From: Edolisoma coerulescens
Lineage: Eukaryota > Chordata > Aves > Passeriformes > Campephagidae
Direction: 5' to 3'
Assembly (NCBI GenBank): GCA_013397115.1
Contig: VWZW01001325.1
Span: forward strand, 346,295-410,294
Length of the DNA: 64,000 bases
The notes beneath the pieces were generated by a model. It had not been told where the DNA came from. It saw only the letters and a program-made list of their open reading frames with translations, and did not search any database. Positions 51,201 through 64,000 of the stretch are shown here, in pieces; the stretch's first letter is position 1, and each line of letters opens with the position of its first letter. Made by a program: the position numbers and the translations under genes.

Positions 51201-53346
51201 CACAAAGGGTGGAGGACTCTAGTTGTCACCCAATATAAATAACAGTGATTCATCTTTCTGATGCCTCCCTATCAGCTTGATTACCTGGCTTGATTCACTC
51301 GAGGTCTGTAACAACTTCCATGGGCTGTCAGAAATCTTATTTCCTCAAGCTGTTTATGTTGGTGAAAAAGACATCCACACACCTGCCTCCTGAGAGGATG
51401 GATTTGAGACAGAACATAACACAGCCTCCCCTCTTCATGCCAGAACCAAGTTTGCCTGAGCTGCTCTTCAGGTGATGATGAAGAGTAGGAATCCAGGCTC
51501 TGTATCTGCAGCCAAGAATAGCTTATCTGTAGCTCAGGTGAGACTTATGTTTTGGGGGAAACATAATCCCCCAAATTGTGCTACTCCTTTTCACCCCTGC
51601 AAGGGACTGGAGGTTCCTTTTGCTCCCTGAGCACACAGGGGCATGTGCAGGAAGCAGGTCCTGTTGCCCCTACTTAGCACTAAATCATGTCCTTGGCTCA
51701 CTTGTTGGTGCAGCAATTTTAGGGAAGCAGATATTTGTTCATTTTAAGAAAGGCTCGTCTCTATTAATCGATCCTGTCCACATTCTCATCAAGATCCAGA
51801 CTCTCGCTCCGTCTGCAACTCCAAATGTCCCAGACATTTGGAACAAAAAGCAATGCTTTGTTGCTTCACCCATTTTCATCTATTGTTTGTTTTCACAATG
51901 ACCCATGCCACCTCTTTTGTTTCTTTTTAAGCCCTTGTCACAGCTTCATCAACCCACTACCTATTTCTAGTGCCTTTTTAACAATTTGCTTATAGGTATT
52001 GTGCTTTTACCTGTACTGGTCTAGAATTCAGCAATTTTTAGCTTGCTCAGGGCCATGGTCTTTCCAGGTTTTGTTTTTTTTAGGCTACAGGCTAGCCATG
52101 TGGTTATTCATCATGTTTCCCTGCAGCTCTTACTTCCAAGAGCTGATGATTGCACTGAAACAGCATCCTTAATCTAAGAGTACTGTTCTTTTCAGTGGAA
52201 AGAACACGTTGGTGACGAAAAAGTAAAAATACCAAAAAAATTGATTTTTTTTTAAACAGTCTTCATGTCTGACTCTTTTACTGAAATGCTAACAAAGTCT
52301 CTACCTACCTCTGCAGGTCTAAGTTTTGAAAGGGTTGGTGTTTTTTCAGTAACCAGGATTTCACTGAGTAAATCCTTCACACCAAGACAGGATTCCCTTC
52401 TAGTTGCTACATCACTTCAATGCATACTTTTCTCTTCATCCTTCCTGGCTTTGTCCTTTAAACATGTTTATGAATAAATACTTGTGGAAAAATCACACTT
52501 GTCTTTGGCCTCTACTGTTTTCCTTCTCTTCTGTCCAAAAACCATGACCAAATCCCTCTTAATCATTGAGAAGGCTTCTAAAATGTACAAATACTCAAAG
52601 AAAGACAGACACCTTTTCAAGCACAGCACAAAATTAAATTGTAATCTACAGCAATTACACACACAGCATCAACCTCAGCTAATTATTTAGTTACGAGCTG
52701 TTTCAAATGCCTTCTTCTCACCCTCCAGCTAAAGCAAGTGAAAACCTATGAAATTAAATACTTGCAACTTCTAAAAGCAATGTCACATCTTCTCCTGTTG
52801 AAGTCTGATCAGTCACTCAAACTGCAACTCCAAACACCTGCTGAACATTGACAATGTGGGGTAGATGTTACATCGTACGCTCTTGAAGAGTAAAGGCCAT
52901 AAATCTCTCCTATATAGCCAGTGAGAGGCAATTCCCCATCAGCAGACACAGAAGAGGAGACATGAAGATAACCTTTCCCTATCTGTGTTGCCGAGGCTCC
53001 AAAGGCTGTAAATCTCTCCAGAGCAGCTACTACAGAGATGGTTCGGCATGTTGTGCTTGAAGAATAGTGACATTTCATCAGCTGCCTACAAGAGATGCAG
53101 AATCAATGGAGAAGTATTTTACAGTTTTCCAAGGGCACACAAGGCCAGCAACACATGCTGCTATTGCATCTGCTAAAGCTTTTGCACTGCCCACTCACAT
53201 GTTATTAGTAATTTTCCCATGTGCTTGTAATGGACTTATCCTGACACCTCTGCCAGACATACCTCTGCAACTACCCTGCTATGCTGCAGAACCTCTGCTC
53301 AAATAAACAGCTCAGCAAATGCATACTTTGGCTTCTTGCTTTCCTG

Positions 53347-53372
53347 GGCTTGCAATGATGGCTTGCAATGAT
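53347..53372 (+). repeat. 13-bp perfect tandem duplication
   Basis: GGCTTGCAATGAT occurs twice back to back (53347-53359 and 53360-53372). It is a simple replication-slippage product or a remnant of a small duplication. Confidence 0.95.
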
Positions 53373-53530
53373 CTACTTCTCATACTGGAAAATAGCAAAA
53401 GACAAATGACAGCATTTTAGGCCATATGCAGTCAAGCAAAGGCCACCCGAATCAGGACTGATGTTATCTGCATTGTTCTATGGTCTGAAAGATTCATTTC
53501 CTAAGTCTCTAAGCACAGGATAGACTTTTC

Positions 53531-53735
53531 CAAAATTGAGGTGTGAAGGGATCTCTGGAGATCCCCTAGTCCAAGCTCGTTGTTCAGACAAGGTTTTACC
53601 AGAGCAAATTGCACAGGGCAGCAACCAGTTGAATTTTGATTATCAGCACGGCTGGAGACTTCACAGCCTCTCTGGGCAACCTGATCTAGTGTTCAGCCAT
53701 CTTCACAGTAAAAAAGGTTTTTCTTATGTGACCTT
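53531..53735 (-). mobile_element. CR1 LINE fragment, antisense
   Basis: GAAGGGATCTCTGGAGATCC, CCTAGTCCAAGCTC, GCACAGGGCAGCAACCAG, CTTCACAGCCTCTCTGGGCA and ACCTGATCTAGTGTTCAGCC follow the reverse of the CR1 3' region. It is truncated after the TCACAGTAAAAAAGGTTTTT segment. Divergence is moderate. Confidence 0.9.
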
Positions 53736-54049
53736 AGCTCAGTATACTCAGTATACCAGCTGAATATTTTTTTCTCTCTCCTCCGAGGAACTGCAAAGTT
53801 GTATAAACATGTGAAGGAAACTTTCTGCAAACACAGTATGAGCAGGAAGGGTGGGTTCCCTGTCATCCATACATCATTCTGAAGTTTTTACAACAAGAAT
53901 TCACACCATAGGATGCTAACATTGAAAAGGGATATTTATTATCATATCTATATTCTAGCTCACAGGCAGCAGAAATTACACAAACATCACAGAGCCAACC
54001 TACCTAGAAAGCCTACTTCACAGCAGTCACCTTTTTCTCTCTTTGCCAG

Positions 54050-54265
54050 TTTCCTGTTGTGGAAGAAGATTTATATATGATACTGACGATGCCACCTGTC
54101 TCTGAGTTTTTTGAGCAGGATGAAAATGATGTGCTTACTTTACCCATCCCTTGGTACCTCAGTTCAGACCATCATACAACGTCTATGTTCTGCACATCTG
54201 AAGAGGAACCAGGGCTTTCAAATGGGAATTATCCACCAGAGGCAGCCTTGCAGCCAGCCACCAAG
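54050..54265 (+). other. Unexplained exon-like open frame (72 codons)
   Basis: A pyrimidine-rich tract ending in CAG (CTTTTTCTCTCTTTGCCAG) precedes 216 nt that are open in one frame, then the donor-like AAG/GTCAGT at 54266. The length is an exact multiple of three, phase 0 at both ends. The translation starts FPVVEEDLYMILTMPPVSEF and ends GNYPPEAALQPATK; it is acidic and not low-complexity. I do not recognise any family. It lies on the strand opposite AIG1, inside its large intron. It may be an exon of a nested gene, a transcribed noncoding exon, or chance. Confidence 0.3.
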
Positions 54266-57200
54266 GTCAGTGGGATTTTTCACCAGCTTGTCCATCACAT
54301 TTCCACTCTTAGTCTCTAAAGATATTTTTGCAGCATCATTACTATTAACAGGATTGGATGACAAATCTTCCATGCCCTATCCAGCATTTTTTTCACTAAT
54401 TATGTTAACTTCAGGGGCTTGTTGCTCCATTTTATGATACTTAGCTACTCATCATAGGTCTTAGTTATGTTTCAATGTCAAATCAAAGCAAAGCAAACCA
54501 AACCAAAGAGGTGGGAATGAAGTCTTCTGAAGTTTGGAAGCAAAACTCACTGCTATGTACAGGATTACTGCTAAAGATCTAACTGATGTGATCTGTACAC
54601 AGGTAGGGTTTGTTGTTTGAAGTTGAACTACCTGTGCCAACTGTATTCTCTGCACCCTTAAAAATACCTAATTATGAAGGAAGCATAGGGAATGATGGGC
54701 TGACATGAACATAACCAACTTCCAAACAGCAATTAAGGCAATGCTACAGGATAGGCCATGGTCAGGGAGGGACTTACAGGATTTTCTTTAGTTAAACCAA
54801 GAAGCGGACATGTCGGATAAGCCACACAGAACAGCAAAATAAGAGAGCTTCCAAAGTTAGTACAAAGCATAATACTGTTTGCAAAGGTTAAAGGGGAAGA
54901 AAGGATTCTTTTCCCTGAAATTTTATATAGAAATAAAAAAAAAAGTCAGCTGAAGACAGCCTCAATTGTACCACAAAATTACTGTCTATTAATATGTAGA
55001 AAGTAACTCACCGTGAAGAGATTAGGGCAGACAAAGACTACTACATTTAAAGGAGCTTGATGCTACCCAGAACAACAGATGATGATATGAAGTTAAGGAT
55101 GACAGTGCTACATGCCATGTCAAATTTAGCTCCTGTAAACTAACATGATAGTTAAAGGATGTTCATGTATAGGTTCCAGATGGAGGAGGGAAGAAAAGTC
55201 AGGAAAAACCTTGCTTAAGAAGATTTCTGATGGTTTTTTTACTGGAAGGACATAATCAACCAGTTAAGACTACGGCAAAAAGAGAATATAGTGTCTTGCA
55301 GGAATATTATCCCACCAAACAAAGCAATTTACCTACATGCACAGACCTGATGACAGATACTGTGACAGAATAAATATAAATAGAGAAAATTGCTCCACAT
55401 TGGTACTACTTCTAAAAATTCTGAAAAATATAACTGAGGGATGGACGTAACTGAAGTAAAGCACAACATGCCAGTTACTCAGTCCAAATAGCAGTCGTTT
55501 CTGACTTCATGTGCTCTTTCACTGTTCACTGTTGCTTTTTGGAAAAGATTATGTTCCATACTGCTTTTCAAGTAGAGATTCCAAACATTTCTAATTGCAA
55601 TAGATACATTCATAGTGTGTCTTAGTAAAATCAAAATGAAAAAATATGAAAACATTTAGCAGTAAATTATTAACATCTGAGGCACAAAACATCTCAGTTA
55701 AGGAGCTACACTTGTTAATCAAAAGATACATGCTTTCATTACAGACAATCATATTTATGTCTGAGTCTTTACGTGGAATTTATTAGATTCCTGCAGCAAT
55801 TGACATACAATAATACCACTGTCAAATACATTATCAATTAAAATATGTATACCAGAAACAGTCTGACTTCCACAATCTCAAGTACAGCATTCACTCCTTA
55901 AGCAGGACAAAGTGGTCTTTAAGCACATCAAGCACTAGAAATGGGTATTAGATAATACTTTCTGTCTTGGAGTATGGGTAGTAGTTTATTTTAGATAATA
56001 GCTTTTCACTGATAAATACAACCACTGGACCACTACCCTCATTACAGAGTAGGAATGTAAAGGGAGGGCAAGACCTGTGCTGGAGCAGAAGACAGAAGCA
56101 CGGGATTTAAACATTGCGATGCCTGACCTTCTCTCAACAGGCTGAGAGACATGTTTCAAGGCTGTCCATGTCGGGGTCAAGAAGCCATACTGAAGGCGAG
56201 AGCAAGATTGCTGTACTGAATTTAAAGGTGACAGTAAGGGCCCAGTTCTTCATCACACCCATGCTCTTGCCAGCATAAACGCAGAGCAAGTGCTGGCCTG
56301 CAAAAACAAACCCTTCACCTTTTGCGCTACCTGGTCCTAACTAAAGCCACTGGTGTCAGTCTCCCAAAATATAAAGCAGACTGTGAGATGTATCTTCACA
56401 GATACTCCAAGTGACCCTAACTCTGCACAGGCTGTTTGTGTTGGCAGAAAATTCCTTGACCAAAATAGGCTACAGTGACAAAAATACTTTTAGAAGTATA
56501 ACCATATCCAGTTTGGTATAGAAAGGAAGCAACATTGGGCAACCTCAACCAACACTGCCACAGCATCAAGAGTTCTGTAAAGAGCCAGCTTTCACATATG
56601 CTAGCTACCACATTTCTTCTAAATCAGTCTCAGATATAAATGGCGCAAGGGGCTGGCAAATGGCAGCTGTAGAGGAAGAAAAGGACGTTGTTATATTCTG
56701 TTGTGAGTAATTTCTTTGCTGCAGGAGGAATGCTCCAGCAGCCTTGTCCATGTTCAGCTTCTCCCACTATTCAGCCACTACAGGTGAAAATGTGAGATCA
56801 AATCAGAGGATGCAATTTACACTCTCTTCTCTCTTTTTTCTCAACAAGCTTTAGCTTGGCACAACAGGGAAAGAACAAATGAAATAAAAGAGCTATAAAA
56901 ACCACAATAACAACAGTAGCATTTTCTTAAAACTCACTATGAGAAAAGGCAAAGAAGAGCATTTTCACACTCTTCTTCACATTTCTTTCCCACACACCCT
57001 GTCTCCAAATACGTGACACAGCAGAGCAGCATCAGTGAGCTCTAGTTCCCTTCTGGCTGCCACACAGCCCTGTCCTGACTCACTTAAAAGTCTTTCAGCT
57101 TGGTGAACTGCTCGGGGCCCAGGGAGGCAATGCAAGTCCTTAACAAGCACTTGGTATATGACATTATAAAGGCAATGGCTTTCACGTGCTGTATGGGTAT

Positions 57201-60200
57201 GTTAAGTCCTATTTTCTTTTTCAGAAGATACAGAACTGAAACATTGATCTTTCCTTGTAGACCACTATACTGACTTACTTCACTTTTTCAGATTCTTACA
57301 CGTTTTCAAAATCTCTAACTCAGTTGGTTTGAGGAAGAACTTAAAATATGAGCATTTTATCAATTAATTTTATCAATTATCAGGAGAAACTGAGAGTTAC
57401 ACAAAGGTTTTTGTTCTTGTTTTTGTTCTTGTGTTTTGATTGGTTTCTCTGTGTGGTTTTGTTTTCACGCACAATGGAAGAAAGTAATGTGTTTCTATAA
57501 TTGGACAACATTTCTCTATCACATCAGAAAAAATTTTTGAAGCCTGGATAAAAAATGAGGGAGAAAATTATTAAATGTGCCACCCTCTCCTTCAAAATTC
57601 CCTGTGTTTTTCTTGAAAAGCCTGTATTTTTAAAGAGCTGCCAGAGGCTTGACCCCACATCTTCCATTAATATTAAGAAAAAAAGGTGTGGGCAAACCTT
57701 TTCATGCCATTTTCTGAAAATCTCAACCCTTGATAAAACAGTATGCCAAAACAAAAGTAGTAATAATGTGGTTGATGTAACTTGAATGGTTCAGTTGTTT
57801 AAGATTTAACTGATTCCATGCTTCCTGAGTATGGATAGTTTGGTGTCTGGAATAATAGCAATTTGAATAGTTATTTCATTATTTCATCTCAATTGGGTTT
57901 TTGAGGAAATGTTGTTTGATTTGTGGGTATGTTGTTCTTATTTACCAATGAAAGACTATATTCAAATACAGCACAGAGTTTTTCCCATTTGTTTTATATA
58001 AAAATAATAACAATTCAGCTGTATCCCTGGAGGAGTAATTGACAAAATCCTTCTAAGGGTAACTTTATCTTCCATTTTTGTTCATGCTTCCAGTTTGTCA
58101 GCAACTGAAATAGTAATTAACTTGGACTGTAATGTTTTCTGTACCATAAATAGAACTTTTAAACAACCCTGAAAAGCCCTATTTTCTCTAGGTTACACAA
58201 CATCTCAAAAAAAGCAAGTGACTGAAAACCACTACACAATGCATTTTAATGTTTTGAGTTCCGAGAAAAAGTCAGCTGCAAGACATCCATGTCTGTTTTT
58301 CAGAGCCTCAGGGTAAATGAAAAGTCAGCACTCTTCACAGGTTTTCTAAACAAGTCTATGACAGTGCTCTTTGCTTTTTCACTGCCTATGGAAGTGGCAC
58401 GTTATTCCTAGTCTTACAAACACCTTTGATCTGGATCATTGAGGACCCATCAAAGAATCTGCTTTCTTAGGAGCTCAAAAAAGATGACAACAGACAAGTT
58501 TGCAATTAAGTCATCCAAAATGCCAATTCATGTGATTGCTATTATCAAAGACAAATGTATAAACTATTAAATAAATAAAAAAAGTCCTCACTCTTATCCC
58601 CTCCCTCCAAATCTCTATAGCTATAGTAGCTGTGCCATGCTGTTTCTTAGAGAGTTGGGACAGTATATTTCTTATTATTTTAACAAGATGGGAAAAACAA
58701 TAACATGACATTGATGGATATAAACGTGGTTGTAAGATAAGTTTATTGTAGCTTAAGACTGTCAAAAATATCTTGCTTTATGAAAACATTTCTCCTTAAT
58801 TTAAGAAGGGTTGAATTATTATGCCTCATCATGTCTGACATATTTTCTTGGGGGGGAAATACACTGAGAATAAGGAATCTGCCAGAAATATTGACCACAG
58901 TGTACTGCATTTAAGCACATAGTGAGACGTGATCTTATTTTGGGACATATCCTGTATTATTTGGACTAAAACAACAACGTACCACTGTCAAAAAGACAAT
59001 GGAATATAATTACTCAGGAGGCTCTTTTGCAAAGGATGAGATGAAGACAACATAAAAGCATAACCGCCTCTATTATTAGACTTACAGTTTTGTCACTATG
59101 GGCTTTCCTGTACTGAAGTTAATTTATTGCAATTTTTCTCCCTCCATGGTTTCTGAAAAAAGTGGGGTGAAACCCGTGAAACAAACCCCACATTTTCTAG
59201 ACTAAGAGATGAACATCACACCACACTTCAAAAACTCCAGTCTGGTTCTAATAGTTTAATAATCCTTTCCCCAGGGGAAAACTAGCACTCTAAAAATACC
59301 AAAACAGAAACAACACTCCGATCCAGCTTGGGTTAAAGATTTTGCTGTTCATTTTGAATGCAGAAGATCAGTTTAGAGAAACCACCTTTTTATGAAGTAA
59401 CTGCTTAATAAACAGTAAAGAACATTTCCTGCTGGCACTGCCTGTGCAAATATACACTTAACACTTCAGTATCTGCAATATGCTGTCCTCACTACTGGGG
59501 ACCTGGCTGCCCTCTCCACTCCTGTATCACAAGAAGCAGCTATGCAGCAACTGATTTCATGAAGCTCTTTCTCATGACATTCTGGAAAATTATTCAACTA
59601 ATGGCCTGGTGGGCAGGTCCAATTTTTTGCCTCATTGTCTGTGTTCTGACTCCAACTCTGTATAATATTTTGGAGAAAGTTCGCCTTCTTTGCACTGTGC
59701 CGAGTAAATATTTTGTCAGTTGTTAAGGATGAGCTACAAAGTAAGTCCCAGCAACGTATCCAAATTCAGCAGCAAGACTTGGAACCATATTAGAACTTTT
59801 TCCAGATTGTGATTTGTAATGTATTTCAGAAGCCAGAAGAAAACCAACCACTTGAACTATTACGGAAAGGTTGAATGAACCCTTTTCAGAGCTGTGAAAA
59901 TGTTTTTCCCCACAGTTAAAAAAAAAAAAAATTAAAAATCATTAATGCCAGGAGAAAGGGCTGGGTAATGAAAGGGGAAGTTTCCTTTCAGTGCAGCATG
60001 TTCCTCAAGGAAGAACAAAACTGTGAACCCAAACTGTCCATGTCAAAGACACATCCATACCACCGGCTGGTGAGCAGTGAGCAAGGAAACACTTGAAGAA
60101 GCTGCCCTCCATCCTGCCACTACAGTGGAGCTATAGAGAAGGAGACATAAATGAAGACTAAACAAAGACTTGCTTCAGGAACATAATTATTTGATCTCTG

Positions 60201-60805
60201 CTGAAGCCAGGCAATTACTAGAAGTGATGATCACCAAAACTGAATTCCACTATTTAGTAAGAAAACATTCAGCTTATAAATCACTAAATAAAGAGAAGCA
60301 ACATGAATGCAACTGTAGGGCTCAGCACACATCTAAAACAACGTCATGGTAACCACTTGTTTGTAATTCTAGTGTTATGTCTAACATAAAATGTCTACAG
60401 TAATAATCTGTGGGAAAAAACCCCACAGACCTATATACAGGTGCTGTTGTTTGGACCAATGAAGAAATAAAATAAAAACACACCTTCCTTTCCAATAGAA
60501 AAGTCCTTCTTCATAAAATTTTGGATTAAAATGATCTGTATCCTGAGGTTAGTATGCCAGAGATTCTGTCTCCCTTATGCTATTATGATTGGTGCTAGAA
60601 AAATATTTTTTCTGTCTGCAAGGCAAGGTACAAAACCCCTAAACTGGTGAAAAGAATGCAAAGGATGAAGAGGGCCACAAGGAATGCAGAGACAGAGTGA
60701 GAAGACAGAATCTGAAAAAATTATGTTGATATTCCTGAGGAAATTTCTGTCACTACCCCAGCTACACAACACTAATATAAATGGCAAGCAGTTCCCTTCC
60801 CTTCA

Positions 60806-60847
60806 TCCCCCCTCCTCCTTTTTCTCTTTCCTTTCCCTCCTTTCTCT
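60806..60847 (+). repeat. Pure pyrimidine tract, 42 nt
   Basis: Only C and T occur over 42 positions, with a further 13-nt pyrimidine run just before (60792-60804). The minus strand, which is the AIG1 sense strand, is thus a purine tract. Confidence 0.9.
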
Positions 60848-61144
60848 ACTTCTCCATTTTTGGTGGTTTTTTTTGAGATAAAGACTTTATTTGGGGCATA
60901 TTAGTAGGCTTTTTCTAGAGAAGAGAATACCATTTATTTAAGCAGGAAATTTTTTTGGATGGCATTTACAATCAAGCCTGGCTAATGGTTCTAGTCCCTG
61001 ACTGACCTCTGCTACTTCCAGCATGCTCATAGCAAAGAACACCAGTCCTTCAGGGAAAGCCATACCAAAAAGCTAGTAGAAGGCCAGAAGGATTTAATTT
61101 TTGCTTCAGCTACACTTTGCTATTGGCAGTAGCATCCATAATGT

Positions 61145-61205
61145 CTCATTGAATCATGAGGCAATAAACTGAGGCACAAATTGATAAAATCTACCAAGTT
61201 CAATT
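61145..61205 (-). mobile_element. Short MIR-like remnant, antisense
   Basis: AATCATGAGGCAATAAACTG, AGGCACAAATTGATAAAATC and TACCAAGTTC echo the antisense MIR phrase with AAACTGAGGCACAGAG and CCCAAGGTC. It is too short to be firm. Confidence 0.35.
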
Positions 61206-62229
61206 TTTAAAAGAGTAATTCTTGACTATATTTACAATTTGCACTGAGAAGAAGTTCTCCACTTTTTTTTCTTTGGCGCATTCATACGCAACCTTTCAGC
61301 TTCAGGGATATCACATCTCCAGACCAACATGTTGTCTATATTGGTTTAGCCCAGAAGTCCTTTATGTGGCATCTTCCCATCTGATTTTACGACCTTCCTG
61401 CCACGCTCTTAGGCCAGTAGCTCCTCTGTATCACCACTGTCCTTGTCCCCATCCGCTGCGCTGGACGTGTCCTCTGCGCAGCTCTTCCCTGCCACCCATA
61501 CCCTGAGCCTTGGCTCTCCTTTCCCTGCCATGTCACAGCTCTCTCCTCCTCACTCCCCTTGCCTGTGTCATCCCTATGCTCTTCTCCCTCACTCTTTTTC
61601 CTCTTCTTTTCCTCCAGACAACTGCTCACATATCAGTTGTTTTCTGATTGACCAGAAGCGAAGCAGAAGTGACACAACCAGGTGAAGAAGCCACAACCAG
61701 GTGTTTGGTTGTGTCCTGCTTTTCTGATGCATCTCATGCATTGGCACCTGCCTGTGACTGGGGCTCTGCAGCACAGCCAAAGTGCAACCAGCCAAGCTTC
61801 AGAGAAACTGAGCCACTGGTCAGGCATGGAGATGCACAATGCACAGCTCTGTTGGCGCTGGTCAGAACGGAGGAATAGAAGACTTCTAGGGCAAGACTAG
61901 AGAAAAACAGTTGTGTGCCTCACAGCACATGCTGGTTTCTGGTATAAGAACAGCTTTTTGATCACCTTTCAAAAGCAGTCAAAACTACAGATAAAAAGGG
62001 AAATAGTAAGATCCTGAGCAGAAATTCCCTTTTTTTCCCTCCTGTCCTTTTCTGGCTCAGTATTACAACTCCACTACAGGCCAACCAGAGACTAGAAAGT
62101 TAACAGAGACTGGAAGATCCACCTAGGCCTCATGGTACTTCAGCTCAGGACAAACTCCAGTGGCTTCAGAGACAGAACAATGAAAAAAGAGGAAGGGACA
62201 CATTTTGGAAAATGCTAACCCAATTAAGT

Positions 62230-62695
62230 TACAGAGTCACAGAATGGTTGGGGTTGGATGGGACCTCTGGAGACCATGCAGTGCAATACCTGTGCTAAAG
62301 CAGGTTCACGTACAACAGGTTGCACAGGATCATGTCCAGGCTGGTTTTGAACATCTGCAGAGAAAGAGACTTCACAACTTCTCTGGGCAACCTAAGTGCT
62401 CTGTTACCCTCAAATTAACTCTGTAACCCTCGAAGTGAAGGAGCTTTTCCTCACAATCAGATGGAACTTCCTGTGTTTCAGTTTGTGCCCAATGCCCCTT
62501 GTTCTGTTGCACTGCACTGGCTAGTCCCATTGTCTTGACATCCACCCTTAAAGATGTTTGTGTGCATTGATAAGGTCCCCTCTCAACTGTCTCTTCTCCA
62601 AGCTAAACAGGCCCAGCTCCCTCAGTCTACTTCATAAGAGAGATGCTCCAGACTCCTAATAATCTTTGTAGTTCTCTGCCGGATCAGGGAATGAA
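62230..62695 (-). mobile_element. CR1 LINE fragment, antisense, about 465 bp
   Basis: The plus strand starts AGAGTCACAGAATGGTTGGG, the reverse of the CR1 3' tail, then GGATGGGACCTCTGGAG and continues with CCAGGCTGGTTTTGAA, CTTCACAACTTCTCTGGGCA, CCCCTTGTTCTGTTGCACTG, AAGGTCCCCTCTCAACTG, TCTCCAAGCTAAACAGGCCC and AGAGATGCTCCAGACTCC. It is the longest CR1 fragment in the window, 5'-truncated. Confidence 0.95.
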
Positions 62696-64000
62696 GTTCT
62701 AAGAATGTACTTAAATACTCTAAAAATTATAGCTCACTTACATGTATTTATTTTCAGATAAAGCCAGCAATTATTCTTAAAAGCTAAGTACAGTCCAAGT
62801 AAAAGTCATTGTTTCAACAGCAACAAAAAAAGTTATTGCTTTCCTCAGCAGTCTCTCTCCATAAGGTACTCCATGTGTTTAACAACTAAAAAACTTCATT
62901 GAGGCCACGTGAATGAAGGGATAGAGTCAGTGACTAAGTGAGGAGACAGCAGGTAACAGAATCAGGAAATAAGGTGTATGCCAGCAGAGTATATATACAC
63001 ATAATGTATATGTATATAACTATACAGACCCAGTCCTCAGATCTACTCTGTTTGGCATCTGACCTAGAGGAATGCACAGCACATGTACGCTCACTACCTA
63101 CGCCCAGTTTCAGCTATGTACAGGCACTGCCTGTCCCTTCAGTTCTGCCACATTTCTGAGATCTTGTCCTTTTTTGGCACATGCCATGTTCAAGACACTT
63201 GGTTAGAAGAAATAAACCACTTTTGGGGTATCTGGCAATTCAGACTGCAGTACTTAATTTTTTAAACCCAGAAATTGAGACTAAGTTACTGCAATTTTGT
63301 TTACTGCTGTGAAGAAATTCACACTGCATCTTGACAGCATGTAAGATGACATATGGTGAGGAAAGACCTTAATAAGGCAGGTAAATATCAAACAGCAATT
63401 CAGTTCGACTTAAGAAAAGCATTTTAAAATTTTGCTTAGAAAATTCAGTTATATTTAAAGCCTGTGAATGTGTTTCTTAAGAAGCAAATCATTGGACGAT
63501 TCCTCACTGCACTGAAAGGAATGGCCTAACTTGTATTGATGTCGAAGGGGTAAGGAGAGATGCAAGACAGCCTTTAGAAAACCTAACACCTCCATTCCTT
63601 CTCTGTTCTCTGGGATGAATTGAACCGTTCAGAAGCTCAATGTAGAAATTTGCCCACAGCTCCAACACCCGCGAAGTATGTATTTTTTCAATTTTAATTT
63701 ATAGGTGTCTTTTTCATATTGCCATCTTGCACCCAAAGACCTAGTCAAGTCTACTTCTCCTAGAAATCTAGAAGGACTGGAGTGTTGTGATTCAAGCTTT
63801 GGCTACATCTTTCGCTTTCATCTAGATATGCTCTTGATTTTGTCAGGAGATTGCATTTGGGAAGGCTGAGAACCCAAAATCAAGTTAACAACAGCATGGA
63901 CTTTAAAAAAATTTACTTCTATGGCTATTCCCTGCCCTTAATCTTAAGAATTATACTGAATTACAAATCTATGGAGGAAAATTGATGGATTTTTAATCAT

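Larger units (their letters stand above)
24558..64000 (-). other. AIG1: Large upstream AIG1 intron, open at the window edge (at least 39.4 kb)
   Basis: The acceptor at 24558-24560 ends this intron. I looked on the minus strand for the preceding exon, which should encode a stretch like FWIIYAYDRE, IYPKLLD and GWLNHGM, and for exons 1 and 2, and found none. The intron therefore most likely extends past 64000. It holds the CR1 fragments, an LTR, a tandem repeat, a microsatellite and SINE remnants listed separately. Apart from these I see mostly unique AT-rich sequence. An exon missed by eye cannot be fully excluded. Confidence 0.8.

Noticed and set aside
60408..60428. Hairpin CTGTGGG with loop AAAAAAC and CCCACAG
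   Set aside because: A 7-bp stem is expected by chance in 64 kb and nothing around it suggests an RNA gene.

Overview
The window looks like vertebrate nuclear DNA, most likely from a bird. It is AT-leaning and almost gene-free. Its repeats are fragments of avian-type CR1 LINEs and one long terminal repeat (LTR) of a kind common in bird genomes. The only gene I can identify is split into short exons with consensus splice sites. A single undetermined base at 3972 marks it as assembled genomic sequence. I cannot name the species.

The gene is AIG1 (androgen-induced 1), on the minus strand. Its last three coding exons lie at 24442-24557, 14666-14829 and 11612-11649. Spliced together they give residues 134-238 of a protein whose implied total length, 238, matches human AIG1. 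Splice phases agree across both junctions. The 3' UTR runs to a poly(A) signal at 11021-11026. AIG1 is a multi-pass membrane hydrolase of fatty acid esters of hydroxy fatty acids (FAHFAs). The first codon of the 24442-24557 exon is its catalytic histidine. The earlier exons, which carry the catalytic threonine, were not found and should lie beyond 64000.

Layout: 1-11000 is sequence downstream of AIG1. It starts with a GC-richer block of about 900 bp that ends in a good plus-strand poly(A) site. From 11000 to 24557 lie the AIG1 3' end and two introns of 3.0 and 9.6 kb. From 24558 to 64000 is one large intron, still open at the window edge. This intron holds four recognisable CR1 fragments, an LTR of about 465 bp, a three-copy tandem repeat of about 170 bp next to one CR1, a compound (AC)n(AG)n microsatellite and several old MIR-like SINE remnants. 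It also holds one unexplained exon-like open frame on the plus strand at 54050-54265.

I saw no bacterial-type features, CRISPR arrays, tRNAs or rRNAs, and nothing that amounts to a clear new system. The most interesting unexplained items are the exon-like frame at 54050, the CR1-linked tandem repeat at 39832, and the possible convergent transcript end near 941.
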